The translations under genes were made by a program, and so were the position numbers. The notes beneath the pieces were generated by a model that was not told where the DNA came from, did not search any database, and saw nothing but the letters and a program-made list of their open reading frames with translations. From Apoderus coryli (Eukaryota > Arthropoda > Insecta > Coleoptera > Attelabidae): DNA of 64,000 nucleotides. Where the stretch lies: assembly GCA_911728435.2 (NCBI GenBank), contig OU452205.1:20082080-20146079 (forward strand), given 5' to 3'. The stretch's first letter is position 1; every line of letters begins with the position of its first letter. Positions 11,301-19,337 of the stretch are shown one piece after another.

Positions 11301-11447
11301 ATACAGAGAACTATCACTTCTTTCAACAATAATGTATTTAGTATAGAACAGAATAAATTATGTTTAAGTCATTTCGATGATAAGCGATATATATTAACTA
11401 ATTCACACGATACTCTCCCGTGGGGACATTATTCAATTATAGAATAA
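8343..11447 (+). CDS. polB: Protein-primed family B DNA polymerase (main part)
   Basis: About 1034 codons open after the TGA; the first ATG is at 8373. Visible in order (residues from 8343): a C2H2-like knuckle CDRCLCYF (about 184), exonuclease motif I YSDIESI (235), a zinc/HNH-like block CHICEENF...RDHDHFTG (330-345), exonuclease motif YHNGSRYDLKF (373), polymerase motif A YFDVNNLYGWAM (624), motif B KMMNNSVFGKF (766) and motif C YTDTDSL (868). All catalytic acidic residues look intact. The enzyme copies the linear element from a protein primer with strand displacement, and the exonuclease proofreads. The upstream TGA probably prevents full-length product, so this copy may be inactive unless helped in trans. 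Confidence 0.95.
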   Translation: MHKIIFLEVNMNKFTIRTNASSFIKLPKIIANKSACINVKNTDSACFAWSVISALHPVAKNSDRVSSYPHYSTILDFTNIEFPVKIKDIPRFEKLNTISINVYGLEMSAHGFFNTIPIHLTKAKLEKHVNLLIVQNKYFPKSKNHEGDECNDEDNEPINYHYVWIKNLSRLISSQLNKNKHKKFICDRCLCYFQDKNKFEIHSIDCEKLNHCKISFPKDSILEFKNHVFKQEVPFIIYSDIESILTPYNDTKLQTSTRRYQKHNAYSIGFYLKCAYDDTLSHYKSYTGVDCVQWFVNELELLSEFIFSKIKNIIPMIENVSTLNIKECHICEENFKEKDIVVRDHDHFTGVFRGYAHQVCNLNFKKQFMIPIVYHNGSRYDLKFIIEKLAEKSRKLTVLPVNKERYISFTQYNKNNDIKFRFIDSFRFLAASLDELASTLSVNELSNLKKEFSHLSHDEFLLLTKKGVFPYDYMDSMDRLKETSLPPINQFYNKLNDCNISEDKYRHAQTVWKVFNIQNLEQYSNIYLKTDILLSADIFENFRLLGLKTYGLDQAWYVTLPSYTWSCMLKHTRCSLELLQDVDILLFIERGIKGGISQTCNRYSKANNKYMSNYNPLLPSKYIMYFDVNNLYGWAMSQFLPYVGFKWVDTNIDVTDIADDSPIGYMLEVDLEYPEHLHDLHKDFPLCSEHLVPPQSKLPKLLTTLYDKTRYIIHYRNLKQAIENGLILKKVHRVLEFKQSAWLKVYMDLNTQLRMKATTPFAKGLFKMMNNSVFGKFIQNIRKQRNVHLLTKWEGRYGAANYIAAPNFHSRTIFNENLIAVEMLKTELLFNKPLYIGMAILEISKTCVYDFHYNYMLKKFNLSDCKLLYTDTDSLIYELFCDDVYEYVIKQDIHKFDTSDYPLNNVYNIPHANNKVVGLMKDENNGEIMSDFVGLRSKMYSFLIADGLGGLKCTKKSKGVKKNVVKNKITFEDYLACLNDKKEKCEIQRTITSFNNNVFSIEQNKLCLSHFDDKRYILTNSHDTLPWGHYSIIE

Positions 11448-11650
11448 CACCACACACTTTAGGTTTTAAGCTACTCTACTCAGTATAGTAAATAGGTATT
11501 GTATAAATTTAAGCAACTCTGTATAGCAAATAATTGTATAAATTTAAGCTACTCTGTATTGTTAGTGTTGTGTGTTTGTTGTTGGTTGTAATAATAATAA
11601 TTAAATAAATAAAAAAAATTACAAATAAAGTATATTTATTCTTTTATTTA
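11448..11650. other. Convergent spacer between polymerase and leftward unit
   Basis: About 200 bp of low-complexity DNA between the polymerase stop and the stop of the leftward 227-aa gene. It contains a repeated phrase (taagctactct / taagcaactctgta) at about 11468-11560 and several aataaa-like signals on both strands near 11600-11645, fitting shared 3' ends of the two transcription units. Confidence 0.5.
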
Positions 11651-12334
11651 TTATAATAAACTTAAGTGATTAAACAATTTTTCTTTGAAATACAACAAAT
11701 CTTCTTTTGAGATATTAACTATATTACAAAATAATACAAAAACCTTCTCAAAATCCGAATCTAATTTAAACATCGTTAAAAAACTATGATAAAATTTATT
11801 AAAATTATAAGACTGTAATTCAAATATTTTATTTCTTAATAAATATCCATCTAAAGTTATAATTGTCTGTATATCAGCAATATGTAAAAATATTTCCTTA
11901 AAGCTACAATTTTTCACTTGTATCACACGTTCATCCATATTTTCAAAAACCAAAATTTTAATTTCTTCATCGCTGTCCAATAACATATTACTATTGTCTT
12001 CATGAAAACCGGAATCTTTGTCATCTCCTTCATACGAAAAATTATTTTTGAGGTAGTTTATGAAATATAACCATTCCAAAGTAGTGAAAGAAATTGCATT
12101 AGATTTATTTCCATATACAATTCTAACAGCTGGTTGGAAACTTCTTAATACAATACTTAAACCACATTGAATATCACATATATTATTTATTGGATAATTG
12201 GTGTTGAATAAATATGTATTTTCACACTCATTTATTATTTCATTTTTATAAAATGAATTTATTTCATTAATAAAATCGTTGAATGAAGATACTTCTTCTA
12301 ACATTGTTATAGCTTGTTTCTTACTGAAATCCAA
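11651..12334 (-). CDS. Uncharacterised Polinton protein (227 aa)
   Basis: Intact acidic protein (227 residues) that overlaps the integrase gene end by 28 bp, so it is last in the leftward unit. The middle carries VRIVYGNKSNAISFTTLEWLYF followed by an acidic stretch (DDKDSGFHEDNSN); the arrangement of a short beta block then a helix with an E-W/F pair is loosely shared with the 123-aa cargo protein at the right end. I do not recognise a domain. The overlap suggests translation from its own mRNA or by reinitiation. Confidence 0.75.
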   Translation of the reverse strand: MDFSKKQAITMLEEVSSFNDFINEINSFYKNEIINECENTYLFNTNYPINNICDIQCGLSIVLRSFQPAVRIVYGNKSNAISFTTLEWLYFINYLKNNFSYEGDDKDSGFHEDNSNMLLDSDEEIKILVFENMDERVIQVKNCSFKEIFLHIADIQTIITLDGYLLRNKIFELQSYNFNKFYHSFLTMFKLDSDFEKVFVLFCNIVNISKEDLLYFKEKLFNHLSLL

Positions 12335-13233
12335 CTATTGTGAGAATCATTAAAACCAAGCCATTTAACGAAAACTCTTTTCCCCCTCCTTCGAATTACC
12401 CTTTCCACCAAATAAATATCTGGTTGTTTCGTCTTTTGAAGCTCCTGCTCATAAAAACCTCCTTTTATAGGATTTCCATGTAAATCTTCTAGTAAATACG
12501 TAGTAGGCGAACTAATAGACACTTTGACAATTTTAAACAGTTCAGTACTCCAATTGGGTGTATAGCTTTTTTCAAATACATGTTTAACCTTACTGATTCG
12601 TACAAAATCACCCAATTGAAATTTATGTCTACCTGATACTTTAATGTTATTATAACATTGCTTTAGAATGCTTTCTTCATTGGACTTTGTAACCATACTA
12701 GGCTTCATTTTAATTTTACTATGCGGTGTATTGTTATATAACTCTACAACTTCCTGTAGAATGTCAATCCAACGATATGATCCTCTCAAGCTAAACTTTT
12801 TAAATAGTTGTTCTTTTAATGTCCGAATCACGCGTTCAACAATGGAAGCCTTAGTCTTACTATAGGTGCTATAATGATTGATCGCATATCGTTTCATAAG
12901 ACTGTTGAATTCCTTGTTGTAGTACTCGTTTCCCAGATCTGTTTGTAAATTTGTTGGTTTGCGGTTACCTTTCAAAATATTTGCAAACTTATTATACACC
13001 TCTTTAGCAGATTTATTCTTTAATGGTCTAACCCATATAAATTTAGAAAAACAATCAATTACAACTAAAATAAACTTATAACCATCATTTTCATCTGCAT
13101 ATTGATCTAATTGCGCTAAATCTGATTGCCATAAATCATCTAAACCTTTTATTATAGTACGCCTTCTAGGAAAATTTTTCCGTGCTGGAGCATGCAACTC
13201 ATTTACAACTTGAATTTTTTCATTAGTCTGCAT
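12307..13233 (-). CDS. int: Retroviral-type integrase with chromodomain
   Basis: 308 residues. The catalytic core has D38 (WQSDLAQLD), D99 (LQTDLGNEY) and E133 (SIVERVIRTLKEQ), the DDE triad of retroviral/Polinton integrases with a 33-residue second gap. The C-terminus (YLVERVIRRRGKRVFVKWLGF...SW) is a chromodomain, which may steer integration to particular chromatin. It inserts the excised linear element, generating the 6-bp duplication seen outside the inverted repeats. There is no obvious N-terminal HHCC zinc motif in this frame. Reading frame intact; start taken at the first ATG, just downstream of the fibre-like gene. Confidence 0.95.
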   Translation of the reverse strand: MQTNEKIQVVNELHAPARKNFPRRRTIIKGLDDLWQSDLAQLDQYADENDGYKFILVVIDCFSKFIWVRPLKNKSAKEVYNKFANILKGNRKPTNLQTDLGNEYYNKEFNSLMKRYAINHYSTYSKTKASIVERVIRTLKEQLFKKFSLRGSYRWIDILQEVVELYNNTPHSKIKMKPSMVTKSNEESILKQCYNNIKVSGRHKFQLGDFVRISKVKHVFEKSYTPNWSTELFKIVKVSISSPTTYLLEDLHGNPIKGGFYEQELQKTKQPDIYLVERVIRRRGKRVFVKWLGFNDSHNSWISVRNKL

Positions 13234-13252
13234 GCTAGCGGTTCTATGTATA

Positions 13253-13795
13253 TTATGGAGTAGTGTTAGAATCAGTAACTTTATATACTAATCGAGTAGT
13301 ATCAATATGAGAAAATATTGATTTTAGGTAATGTAATTCTGTAGACATTGTATTAAGGTTATGTGTTATTTGTGTTAAGTTTACTTGAAGTAATTCAGTC
13401 TGCTTTTTAGATAATTTTTTAAATTCCTCATCAACGTATTTTTTATTGGTCATTGTATTGAGCTTTTGTGTTATTGGTTTTAAGTTTGCCTGCAATAAAT
13501 CAGTCTGTTCTTGAGATATTTTTTAAAATTTTTCTTCAACATATGTCTTATTCATTTCTATAATTTCCGATAAATGCATTAGTGTCTTTTGAACTTCACT
13601 AATTAAATATTGCTTGTTTACAACATCAGACTCATTAGTTGGTGGTAAGACATTACATAATTTTACATTGTTAAAATCAATGTTACCATCAACTGTATAG
13701 ACAAGAGCACGTGATGTATCAAAAGAGGTCTTAATACTCGGTGGTTTTAATGATTGTCCGAACTTGTTGAGACTCATCTTGAAACTGACATTCAA
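13253..13795 (-). pseudogene. Fibre-like coiled-coil protein, interrupted by one TAA
   Basis: One continuous frame of 180 codons with a single internal stop at 13523-13525; the pieces before and after it are in the same phase. The N-terminal part has the phrase PPTNESDVVNKQYL, the neck/attachment motif seen in trimeric phage-type tail fibres, after a beta block (DGNIDFNNVKLCNV). The rest is two copies of a ~40-residue coiled-coil repeat (NK.YV.E.FKK.S..QT.LLQ.NL..IT..LNTM). A role as a virion attachment fibre is inferred from this architecture. The start overlaps the stop of the 303-aa gene by four bases. A lysine codon to TAA change is the simplest explanation of the break. Confidence 0.8.
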
Positions 13796-14703
13796 ACAAT
13801 AACGCCAGCTTCTTTTAATTCATTAAAAATAGCAGTGATTTCATTGTCATGTGATGTATTTCCCGCATGTTTAGATGCAATCAGCAATTTCAATCTTTCA
13901 ACTAGTTCATTAATATCATCCCAATATACATATTCCACCGGTTTTTCATTATATGATAGTCCCTTTCCACTGCGATGTGATGTTGGTTTCATTAAAGGTG
14001 CGATATATTTGTTAAATTTATCACTCTTAGCATTCTTTATATGTCCTAGAGAGTCTAAATGTGCACCAGTTAATTTTAATATTTGTTCATAGTTTGAGAG
14101 AGCCTTCTGACTCACATTTAAAGGGTTTTTGTAAAATAGTAACTCATATAACCCAGGTTCACCACTAAATCGTTTATCATCTAATATAATATCATTATTA
14201 TTATCGAATTTTATAGTTTTCTTTCCTAAAATCCATATTGATTTGTTAGTGTTGTATACAGGAGTAAAAGGTTTATCAATCTTTGAGGGGTTTTTAATGT
14301 AATCATTTAATAGATTTTTTGTTGGTGATATATTCTCGTTACTATCATTATCATCATCATTATCATCATCATCATCATCATCATGCTCAGAGCTTGCTGT
14401 ACTAAAAGCATCTGAATTAGGTTCTTCTTTAGGTTTCACTTCACTCTTCTGTTCGCTCTTAGATCCAATTCCCTTCTTAATTTCAACTTCAATTTTCGGT
14501 TCAATTTTAGGTTCCATTTTGAGTTTTGTATTACTAATTTTTTTAAGCGGTTCTGTTATAGGTTTAAAGAGCTTTTGGAGTGCACGATCCTCTTCATTTT
14601 TACCCAACTTCAATGCTAAGTATTTTTTTCTAATCGCTTTGGAAAGTTCATTAATTTTCGTTTTCCGTTTTGTCTCACTAATATCTTTAGATGTTGCCCT
14701 CAT
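13792..14703 (-). CDS. Acidic-linker Polinton protein (DUF8207-like), 303 aa
   Basis: Residues 1-60 are basic and helical, 60-100 are rich in KxE-type charged repeats (KMEPKIEPKIEVEIKK), 105-120 are nearly all D/N (a run of aspartates), and the C-terminal ~170 residues form a conserved-looking domain with SGEPGLYELLFYKNP and VEYVYWDDINELVERL. I recall the C-terminal part from insect Mavericks under the label DUF8207; that identification is from memory. It lies between the ATPase and the fibre-like gene, so a virion-assembly role is reasonable but unproven. The frame is intact. Confidence 0.8.
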   Translation of the reverse strand: MRATSKDISETKRKTKINELSKAIRKKYLALKLGKNEEDRALQKLFKPITEPLKKISNTKLKMEPKIEPKIEVEIKKGIGSKSEQKSEVKPKEEPNSDAFSTASSEHDDDDDDDNDDDNDSNENISPTKNLLNDYIKNPSKIDKPFTPVYNTNKSIWILGKKTIKFDNNNDIILDDKRFSGEPGLYELLFYKNPLNVSQKALSNYEQILKLTGAHLDSLGHIKNAKSDKFNKYIAPLMKPTSHRSGKGLSYNEKPVEYVYWDDINELVERLKLLIASKHAGNTSHDNEITAIFNELKEAGVIV

Positions 14704-14738
14704 GGTAATTACTTCAAGACTAAAATTATTCAGTATTC

Positions 14739-15425
14739 TTAATCAATTTTTATGTACTTGTCAAATCCTTTACGATAACGTCCATTTTTCAATGGAAAGT
14801 CTTTACAGATTAATAAACTACCATATTGCTCCATCCAACACTTCGAACACATTTCTTTAAAAACGTTATATGAAACATCAGGAGATACATGCTCCTCAAA
14901 GACGTAATGAAGGTTGCGCTCATCTTGACGAAACAATAAAATCATATTGCAATTATCACGAATAAGTTGTTTTGGAACTTTGCTAAATGACTGACAAATA
15001 TACACAACATCTATTGAGCGATGTCTACCCATTGAAAAGTATTCTTGAATTTTCTTTTGTTTGTCACAAGCAATGTCATCAAAGATGAATATTGAATTTT
15101 CTTTCGCGACACTAGCAGCAATTATATCGTCATTGTTACTAAATGCATGGTATCCAACTCCCTTAGTTTGTTTTATAACATCTTGAAGCAGTTTATATTT
15201 GGATTGGTATAAGCTCTTTGAATACACATAAATATTTTGAAAGCGAACACCATTAGGACTAAATAGTAGTGCTAAAAGGGCATTTGTTTTACCACTTGAA
15301 CTGGGTCCTGATATTATCATCCTGAATGAATTGGGTAGTAATGGTCCATGTCTAGCAATCATTTGTTCATCAACAAAATCTAAATTTTCAATTGGTAACT
15401 TTACGTCTTGCTCAATGACTCGCAT
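14739..15425 (-). CDS. FtsK/HerA-type genome-packaging ATPase
   Basis: 228 residues with Walker A GPSSSGKT (about residues 40-47) and Walker B SIFIFDDIA (about 112-120), then a sensor-like block VVYICQSFSKVP. This is the A32-like packaging ATPase found in Polintons and related viruses, which pumps the linear genome into the capsid. It is first in the leftward unit; the opposite, rightward virion unit starts 79 bp away, so the gap 15426-15503 probably holds a bidirectional promoter. Frame intact. Confidence 0.93.
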   Translation of the reverse strand: MRVIEQDVKLPIENLDFVDEQMIARHGPLLPNSFRMIISGPSSSGKTNALLALLFSPNGVRFQNIYVYSKSLYQSKYKLLQDVIKQTKGVGYHAFSNNDDIIAASVAKENSIFIFDDIACDKQKKIQEYFSMGRHRSIDVVYICQSFSKVPKQLIRDNCNMILLFRQDERNLHYVFEEHVSPDVSYNVFKEMCSKCWMEQYGSLLICKDFPLKNGRYRKGFDKYIKID

Positions 15426-15503
15426 TTTAATGACTTAAGGTGTACCTTGCAGATGTGTTTCTATATAAAGGAATGATGTAACTAGAACATATTCATTATT
15501 ATT

Positions 15504-16339
15504 ATGTTAGACATCAAAGGAGGTAGTTTGAATTCTCTAATCAACAAATTACCATTTGAACTTCATATACCATCATATCAGGTAGGATACAAATAATCTG
15601 TAATTTAAAAATTTAATAAAATGACATTACTCCCACACAGTTTTGTGGACCTGGAACCCGCACCTTATCACGTCTGCAGTTAGGACAAAAAGGTATTAAC
15701 AGTCTAGACGCTGCCTGTAAAGATCACGATATTGCATACTTAAAAAATCAATCGTTAAGTGAAAGACATCGAGCAGATAAAATATTAGAGGATAACGCTT
15801 GGAAAAGAGTTAAATCTAAGGAATCTAAGCTTGGAGAACGTGCTGCAGCTTTACTGGTGACTGGCATTATGAAGGCTAAACGTAAATTGGGAATGGGCTG
15901 TCAAAAATCATTTCAAAAACATGTGGTTAATAGAGTGCGAAAAGCATTAAAAAAGAAAAAACTTGGAACTGGAATGTCAGATCGAAAATTATTACGCAAA
16001 TCTGCTTTAGAAGCTATACGTGCTGCTAGAGTTGCTATTAAACAAGCCGGAGGGCGAAAAAATATTAAAGTACCTCGTATAATACCTTTTGATTCAAAGT
16101 CTGGAGGTTTTCTCCCACTCCTACCTTTATTTGGAGCATTAGGTGCTCTAGGATCGTTGGCTGGTGGGACTTCTACAGTTGTAAGAAATATAATTGAAGC
16201 GAAGAATGCTCAAAAACGTTTAGAAAGAGATGCTAAACTTGATAAGGAGGAGATTGGAAAAAAAGGTTCTGGTTTGTACATGCGAAAAAATCCTCGTGGG
16301 GGATTCGGTTTATACTTGAAGTCAAAAAACTTCCAATAA
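15504..16339 (+). CDS. PLA2-domain minor capsid protein, spliced (258 aa)
   Basis: Two exons, 15504-15581 and 15641-16339, are separated by a 59-bp intron (cag|gtagga ... cccacacag|) in phase 0. Exon 2 opens with FCGPGT and then LDAACKDHDIAYL, the calcium-loop and HD/Y catalytic motifs of parvovirus-type secreted phospholipase A2. Next come a lysine-rich segment, then a hydrophobic glycine-rich block (GGFLPLLPLFGALGALGSLA) like membrane-active adenovirus-core-type peptides. The protein probably breaks the endosomal membrane during entry. Without splicing the PLA2 block would lack a start, because the region 15582-15640 carries in-frame stops, so the intron is needed. It is first in the rightward virion unit, ahead of the protease. 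Confidence 0.92.
15582..15640 (+). other. 59-bp intron within the PLA2 gene
   Basis: GT donor directly after a CAG codon and a cacacag acceptor with a short pyrimidine stretch; both flanks are in phase 0 and rejoin the signature cysteine-glycine motif of the PLA2 domain. Shows nuclear transcription and host splicing of this unit. Confidence 0.85.
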
Positions 16340-16698
16340 AGCTACCTAATAAGGCATTGTATGATGTAGATCTGCTAAACTATGCCAAAAAATTAAGACT
16401 CAAATATTTTAGAGGTGTATACATGTTAGATATGTTGCCATTCCAACCAAAACATCGTGAATGTGCAATTGTTAATTTAGATAGTATACAAAATCATGGG
16501 ACGCACTGGGTCGCTTACACAAAAAATAACAATATAGTTGAATACTTTGATAGTTTTGGAGGTCTTAAACCGCCAAAGGAATTAGTAAAATATTGGGGTA
16601 AACAGGTAAACATTTACTACAATAACACCCCCTATCAAACTTATACTGAAAGTAATTGCGGTCGGTTATGTCTAGAATTTCTCTATAAAAACCAATAA
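16336..16698 (+). CDS. pro: Adenain-like cysteine protease, start codon apparently lost
   Basis: The frame encodes a maturation protease of the adenovirus/Ulp1 (C48/C5) type: catalytic His in GTHWVAY (about 16503), Asp in YFDSFG (16545) and Cys in ESNCGRLCLEF (16659). It would cleave capsid precursors. No ATG precedes the conserved block: codon 16336-16338 is ATA at the place where a start overlapping the stop of the PLA2 gene would be expected, and the first in-frame ATG lies at about 16423, inside the domain. The ATA overlaps the upstream TAA, so a G-to-A change would remove ATG while keeping a stop upstream. Otherwise the frame is intact to 16698. Confidence 0.85.
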   Translation: MKLPNKALYDVDLLNYAKKLRLKYFRGVYMLDMLPFQPKHRECAIVNLDSIQNHGTHWVAYTKNNNIVEYFDSFGGLKPPKELVKYWGKQVNIYYNNTPYQTYTESNCGRLCLEFLYKNQ

Positions 16699-16720
16699 CT
16701 TTTTAGAGATATCAGCAGTT

Positions 16721-17437
16721 ATGTCTCAGATCTTCACGTTGAAAGGTCGTAGTTCTGTGTTATCAATCGATTTTCTAAATCCCATTCAATTGGAAACTGA
16801 CAGTTTGTATGGGCTCGCGTTAATTGGTTTCTATTCATATAATAGCATTCCAAATATTGTGAAAGGTTCAAATAAATTTTATTATTTTGAAAACGATAAT
16901 AGAAGTATAGAAAAGGTAATTACTATTGATGTAGGTGTCTATGAAATTAGTGACATTGAAAAATATATCAATTCAAATATCCCCCGTATAAAAGAAGAAG
17001 AAAATTCTATATCAATTAAACCAAATAATAATACTATTAAATGTGAGCTCTTTAGCAGTGTTCACTCAGTTAATTTTAATCATTCAGATAGTATACGAGA
17101 GTTATTAGGTTTCTCAGCAAGCATCCTTACACCTAACATTGTACATACTTCAGTTAATCCTGTGAATATAGTTAAAGTGAGAACCATTCATATTGATAGT
17201 AACATAACAGCTGGTGCTTATTATAACGATCGTCCTTCACATACGTTGTATGAATTTGCTATATCCGTTGATCCTGGGTATGCTATTAATGAAACACCAA
17301 GATATTTAACTTACTTACCAATAAATAAAAGTACAATTTACAATATTACTTTATCCATTTTAGATCAGGATTTTGAGCTTATTGATTTTCGCGGTGAAGA
17401 AATTATTATTAAATTGGAATTAAAAAAGTTATCATAA
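16721..17437 (+). CDS. Minor capsid (penton-like) protein
   Basis: 238 residues, beta-rich throughout with no transmembrane segment, placed between protease and major capsid as in other Polintons. The C-terminal half (ITLSILDQDFELIDFRGEEI...KLEL) fits the terminal strand pair of a single jelly-roll. By position and size it is the penton protein forming the fivefold vertices. The frame is intact; the stop shares the bases taatg with the next small gene. Confidence 0.85.
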   Translation: MSQIFTLKGRSSVLSIDFLNPIQLETDSLYGLALIGFYSYNSIPNIVKGSNKFYYFENDNRSIEKVITIDVGVYEISDIEKYINSNIPRIKEEENSISIKPNNNTIKCELFSSVHSVNFNHSDSIRELLGFSASILTPNIVHTSVNPVNIVKVRTIHIDSNITAGAYYNDRPSHTLYEFAISVDPGYAINETPRYLTYLPINKSTIYNITLSILDQDFELIDFRGEEIIIKLELKKLS

Positions 17438-17586
17438 TGGGTTTGGTGTTTGACTATATAAAACCATCTAAAATTGAGAGGTCTTCAGTTGTCAAACCTC
17501 TTCGTTTACGTAAACATCGATTGAGTGAATCAAATAAACAATTTCTCAAATCACTCGGCTATGATGTTATCCTCCGAAGTGTTTAA
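17437..17586 (+). CDS. Small basic Polinton protein (49 aa)
   Basis: An intact 49-codon frame from ATG 17437 (overlapping the upstream stop TAA by one base) to TAA 17584-17586. It is basic, with KPLRLRKH followed by LSESNKQFLKSLGYDV; the pattern of a short basic arm then N.xFL.SLG recurs, from memory, just ahead of the capsid gene in insect Mavericks. It overlaps the start of the major capsid gene by 26 bp in another frame. Function unknown; a capsid cement or core peptide is possible. Confidence 0.7.
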   Translation: MGLVFDYIKPSKIERSSVVKPLRLRKHRLSESNKQFLKSLGYDVILRSV

Positions 17587-18796
17587 TTTATATCGTCAAC
17601 CAAAATTTGATGAAACTATTCAACGTCTTCAAACTCGCACCTACCATCCGTTTGTAAAATCATTTTTAAACAATGATATAATTGAAATTACTATAAATCA
17701 GGCAGATGCATATCTTTTAATGTACGATGCTGCCATATGTATTAAGGGTACATTACAAAAAACTGCTGGAAATGGTAATGTTAATTTTATTAATAATGCT
17801 GGTGCGTATTTCTTTGATTTAATTTCATATGAGATTAATGGTAAGGAAATTGATAACGTAAGGGATCCTGGTATAGTAAGCACTATAAGAGGTTACTTAT
17901 GTTATAATAATAATGACTCAGCACATTTAGATGTTGCTGGTTGGATTTATCCATCAGGATCTCTTCGAAATGATGATGGAACGTTTAGCATGCGAATTCC
18001 ATTAAAACATTTATTGGGTGTTTTCAATGATTATCAATTAGTGACATGGGGTAGACAAACAATTAAATTAGTCCGTGCTCGAAACGATACTAATTGCTTC
18101 AAGATAGTAGAAAATCAAAATAAAGCTGCAGCGGATCCTGATACTAAAGCCACACTTACAATTAATGATATTACACTTAAAGTGAAACATATTGTTCCCA
18201 ATGATGAAATAAAACTAAACCTACTAAATGCTATTAAAACAGATCAACCAATAGTAATTCCATACAGATGTTGGGAATTTCATGAACATCCAGCCTTAAC
18301 GGCTGGTGCTACTAAAGAAATATGGCCTGTGAAAACTTGTATGAGTGTTGAAAGTCCTCGTTTCGTAATTGTGGCATTTCAAACAAATATCAAAGATAAT
18401 CCTGTTATGGATGCAACATTATTTAATCATATTAATATAAGTGATGTACGATTAACACTCAATGGTGAATATTATCCAGTTGAACGTCAACGGTTAAACT
18501 TCAAGACTAATGATTATGTTGAAGCACACTTCAATTATACAGACTTTTTTTCAAGTTATATGAGTAGCTCACGCAAATTACCATTACTCAATTTTGTTGA
18601 GTTCAGATCGAAAACATTATTTGTAATCGACTGTTCAAGAAGAAACGATAATCTTAAATCAACAACTGTTGATGTGAAATTAGAAATTGAGTCAAATGAA
18701 GGATTTCCAAACAAAACACGTGCTTACTGTATTATTATCCATGATCGTATTATGGAACAACTCCCACTCAGTGAGATTGTTAGAACATTAAACTAG
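17561..18796 (+). CDS. mcp: Major capsid protein (double jelly-roll)
   Basis: 411 residues from the ATGATG at 17561; the frame is open a little further upstream, but only with a GTG at 17525. Motifs include FFDLISYEINGKEID near residue 90, AGWIYPSG, and in the second half NISDVRLTLNGEYYP and a C-terminal CIIIHDRIME. Length, position and beta-rich character fit the double jelly-roll hexon-type capsid protein of Polintons, which builds the pseudo-hexagonal shell. The frame is intact, so this gene could still make protein. Confidence 0.92.
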   Translation: MMLSSEVFNLYRQPKFDETIQRLQTRTYHPFVKSFLNNDIIEITINQADAYLLMYDAAICIKGTLQKTAGNGNVNFINNAGAYFFDLISYEINGKEIDNVRDPGIVSTIRGYLCYNNNDSAHLDVAGWIYPSGSLRNDDGTFSMRIPLKHLLGVFNDYQLVTWGRQTIKLVRARNDTNCFKIVENQNKAAADPDTKATLTINDITLKVKHIVPNDEIKLNLLNAIKTDQPIVIPYRCWEFHEHPALTAGATKEIWPVKTCMSVESPRFVIVAFQTNIKDNPVMDATLFNHINISDVRLTLNGEYYPVERQRLNFKTNDYVEAHFNYTDFFSSYMSSSRKLPLLNFVEFRSKTLFVIDCSRRNDNLKSTTVDVKLEIESNEGFPNKTRAYCIIIHDRIMEQLPLSEIVRTLN

Positions 18797-18851
18797 AGCA
18801 TTTCAAGTATTTTATTATTATTATTATTCACTTAACCGTCAAAGCCGCAAC
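18797..18851. other. Short spacer with (TTA)n
   Basis: Fifty-five bp between capsid and the 161-aa gene with a run of tta repeats at about 18811-18828. Confidence 0.4.
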
Positions 18852-19337
18852 ATGATTATTATGGTAGCAGATTTACAAGGTTTTCATCTCCCTGATGAAG
18901 GTTATATTGTTAAAGAATTTGCTGTTTCCAATGGATATGAAACAAGTCATTATTTAATTAGCCCCCCTAAAGACTTTCTAACGCTAAGCAACAGAGATAA
19001 AAAACAAGTACGGTGGTTAGAAAAAAATTTTCATGGATTAAAATACAACTCTGGATACGTTAAATATGTAGATTGTGAAAAAATAATTAATGATCATTTT
19101 ATTGGTGTTGATATTTTATATGTACGAGGACATCAGAAAGCTAATTATTTATCTAATATCCTTGAAAATGTTAATATTATAAATATTGAAAAATTTGATA
19201 GTAACAATATGGTAGTAGTACCCAAATTCAAAAGAGGACAACCCTTATGTTTACATCATTATGGACAAAAACGAGCATGTGCATTAAAATATTGTATGGA
19301 TTTGAGTAACTGGATACATTCATTATTACCTTTGTAA
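18852..19337 (+). CDS. Uncharacterised conserved Polinton protein (161 aa)
   Basis: Intact frame with MVADLQGFHL near the N-terminus, DILYVRGHQKANYL in the middle, and a Cys/His-rich end (CLHHYGQKRACALKYC). The opening strand with an acidic residue, a second block that looks like the end of a nuclease fold, and terminal Cys/His resemble an RNase H-like (DnaQ-type) nuclease, but this is a weak impression; I recall such proteins only as unnamed Maverick ORFs. The last 13 codons and 3' flank are repeated in inverted orientation at 6352-6477. Confidence 0.75.
   Translation: MIIMVADLQGFHLPDEGYIVKEFAVSNGYETSHYLISPPKDFLTLSNRDKKQVRWLEKNFHGLKYNSGYVKYVDCEKIINDHFIGVDILYVRGHQKANYLSNILENVNIINIEKFDSNNMVVVPKFKRGQPLCLHHYGQKRACALKYCMDLSNWIHSLLPL

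Noticed and set aside
17698..17883. Minus-strand frame within the capsid gene
   Set aside because: Shadow of the intact capsid frame.
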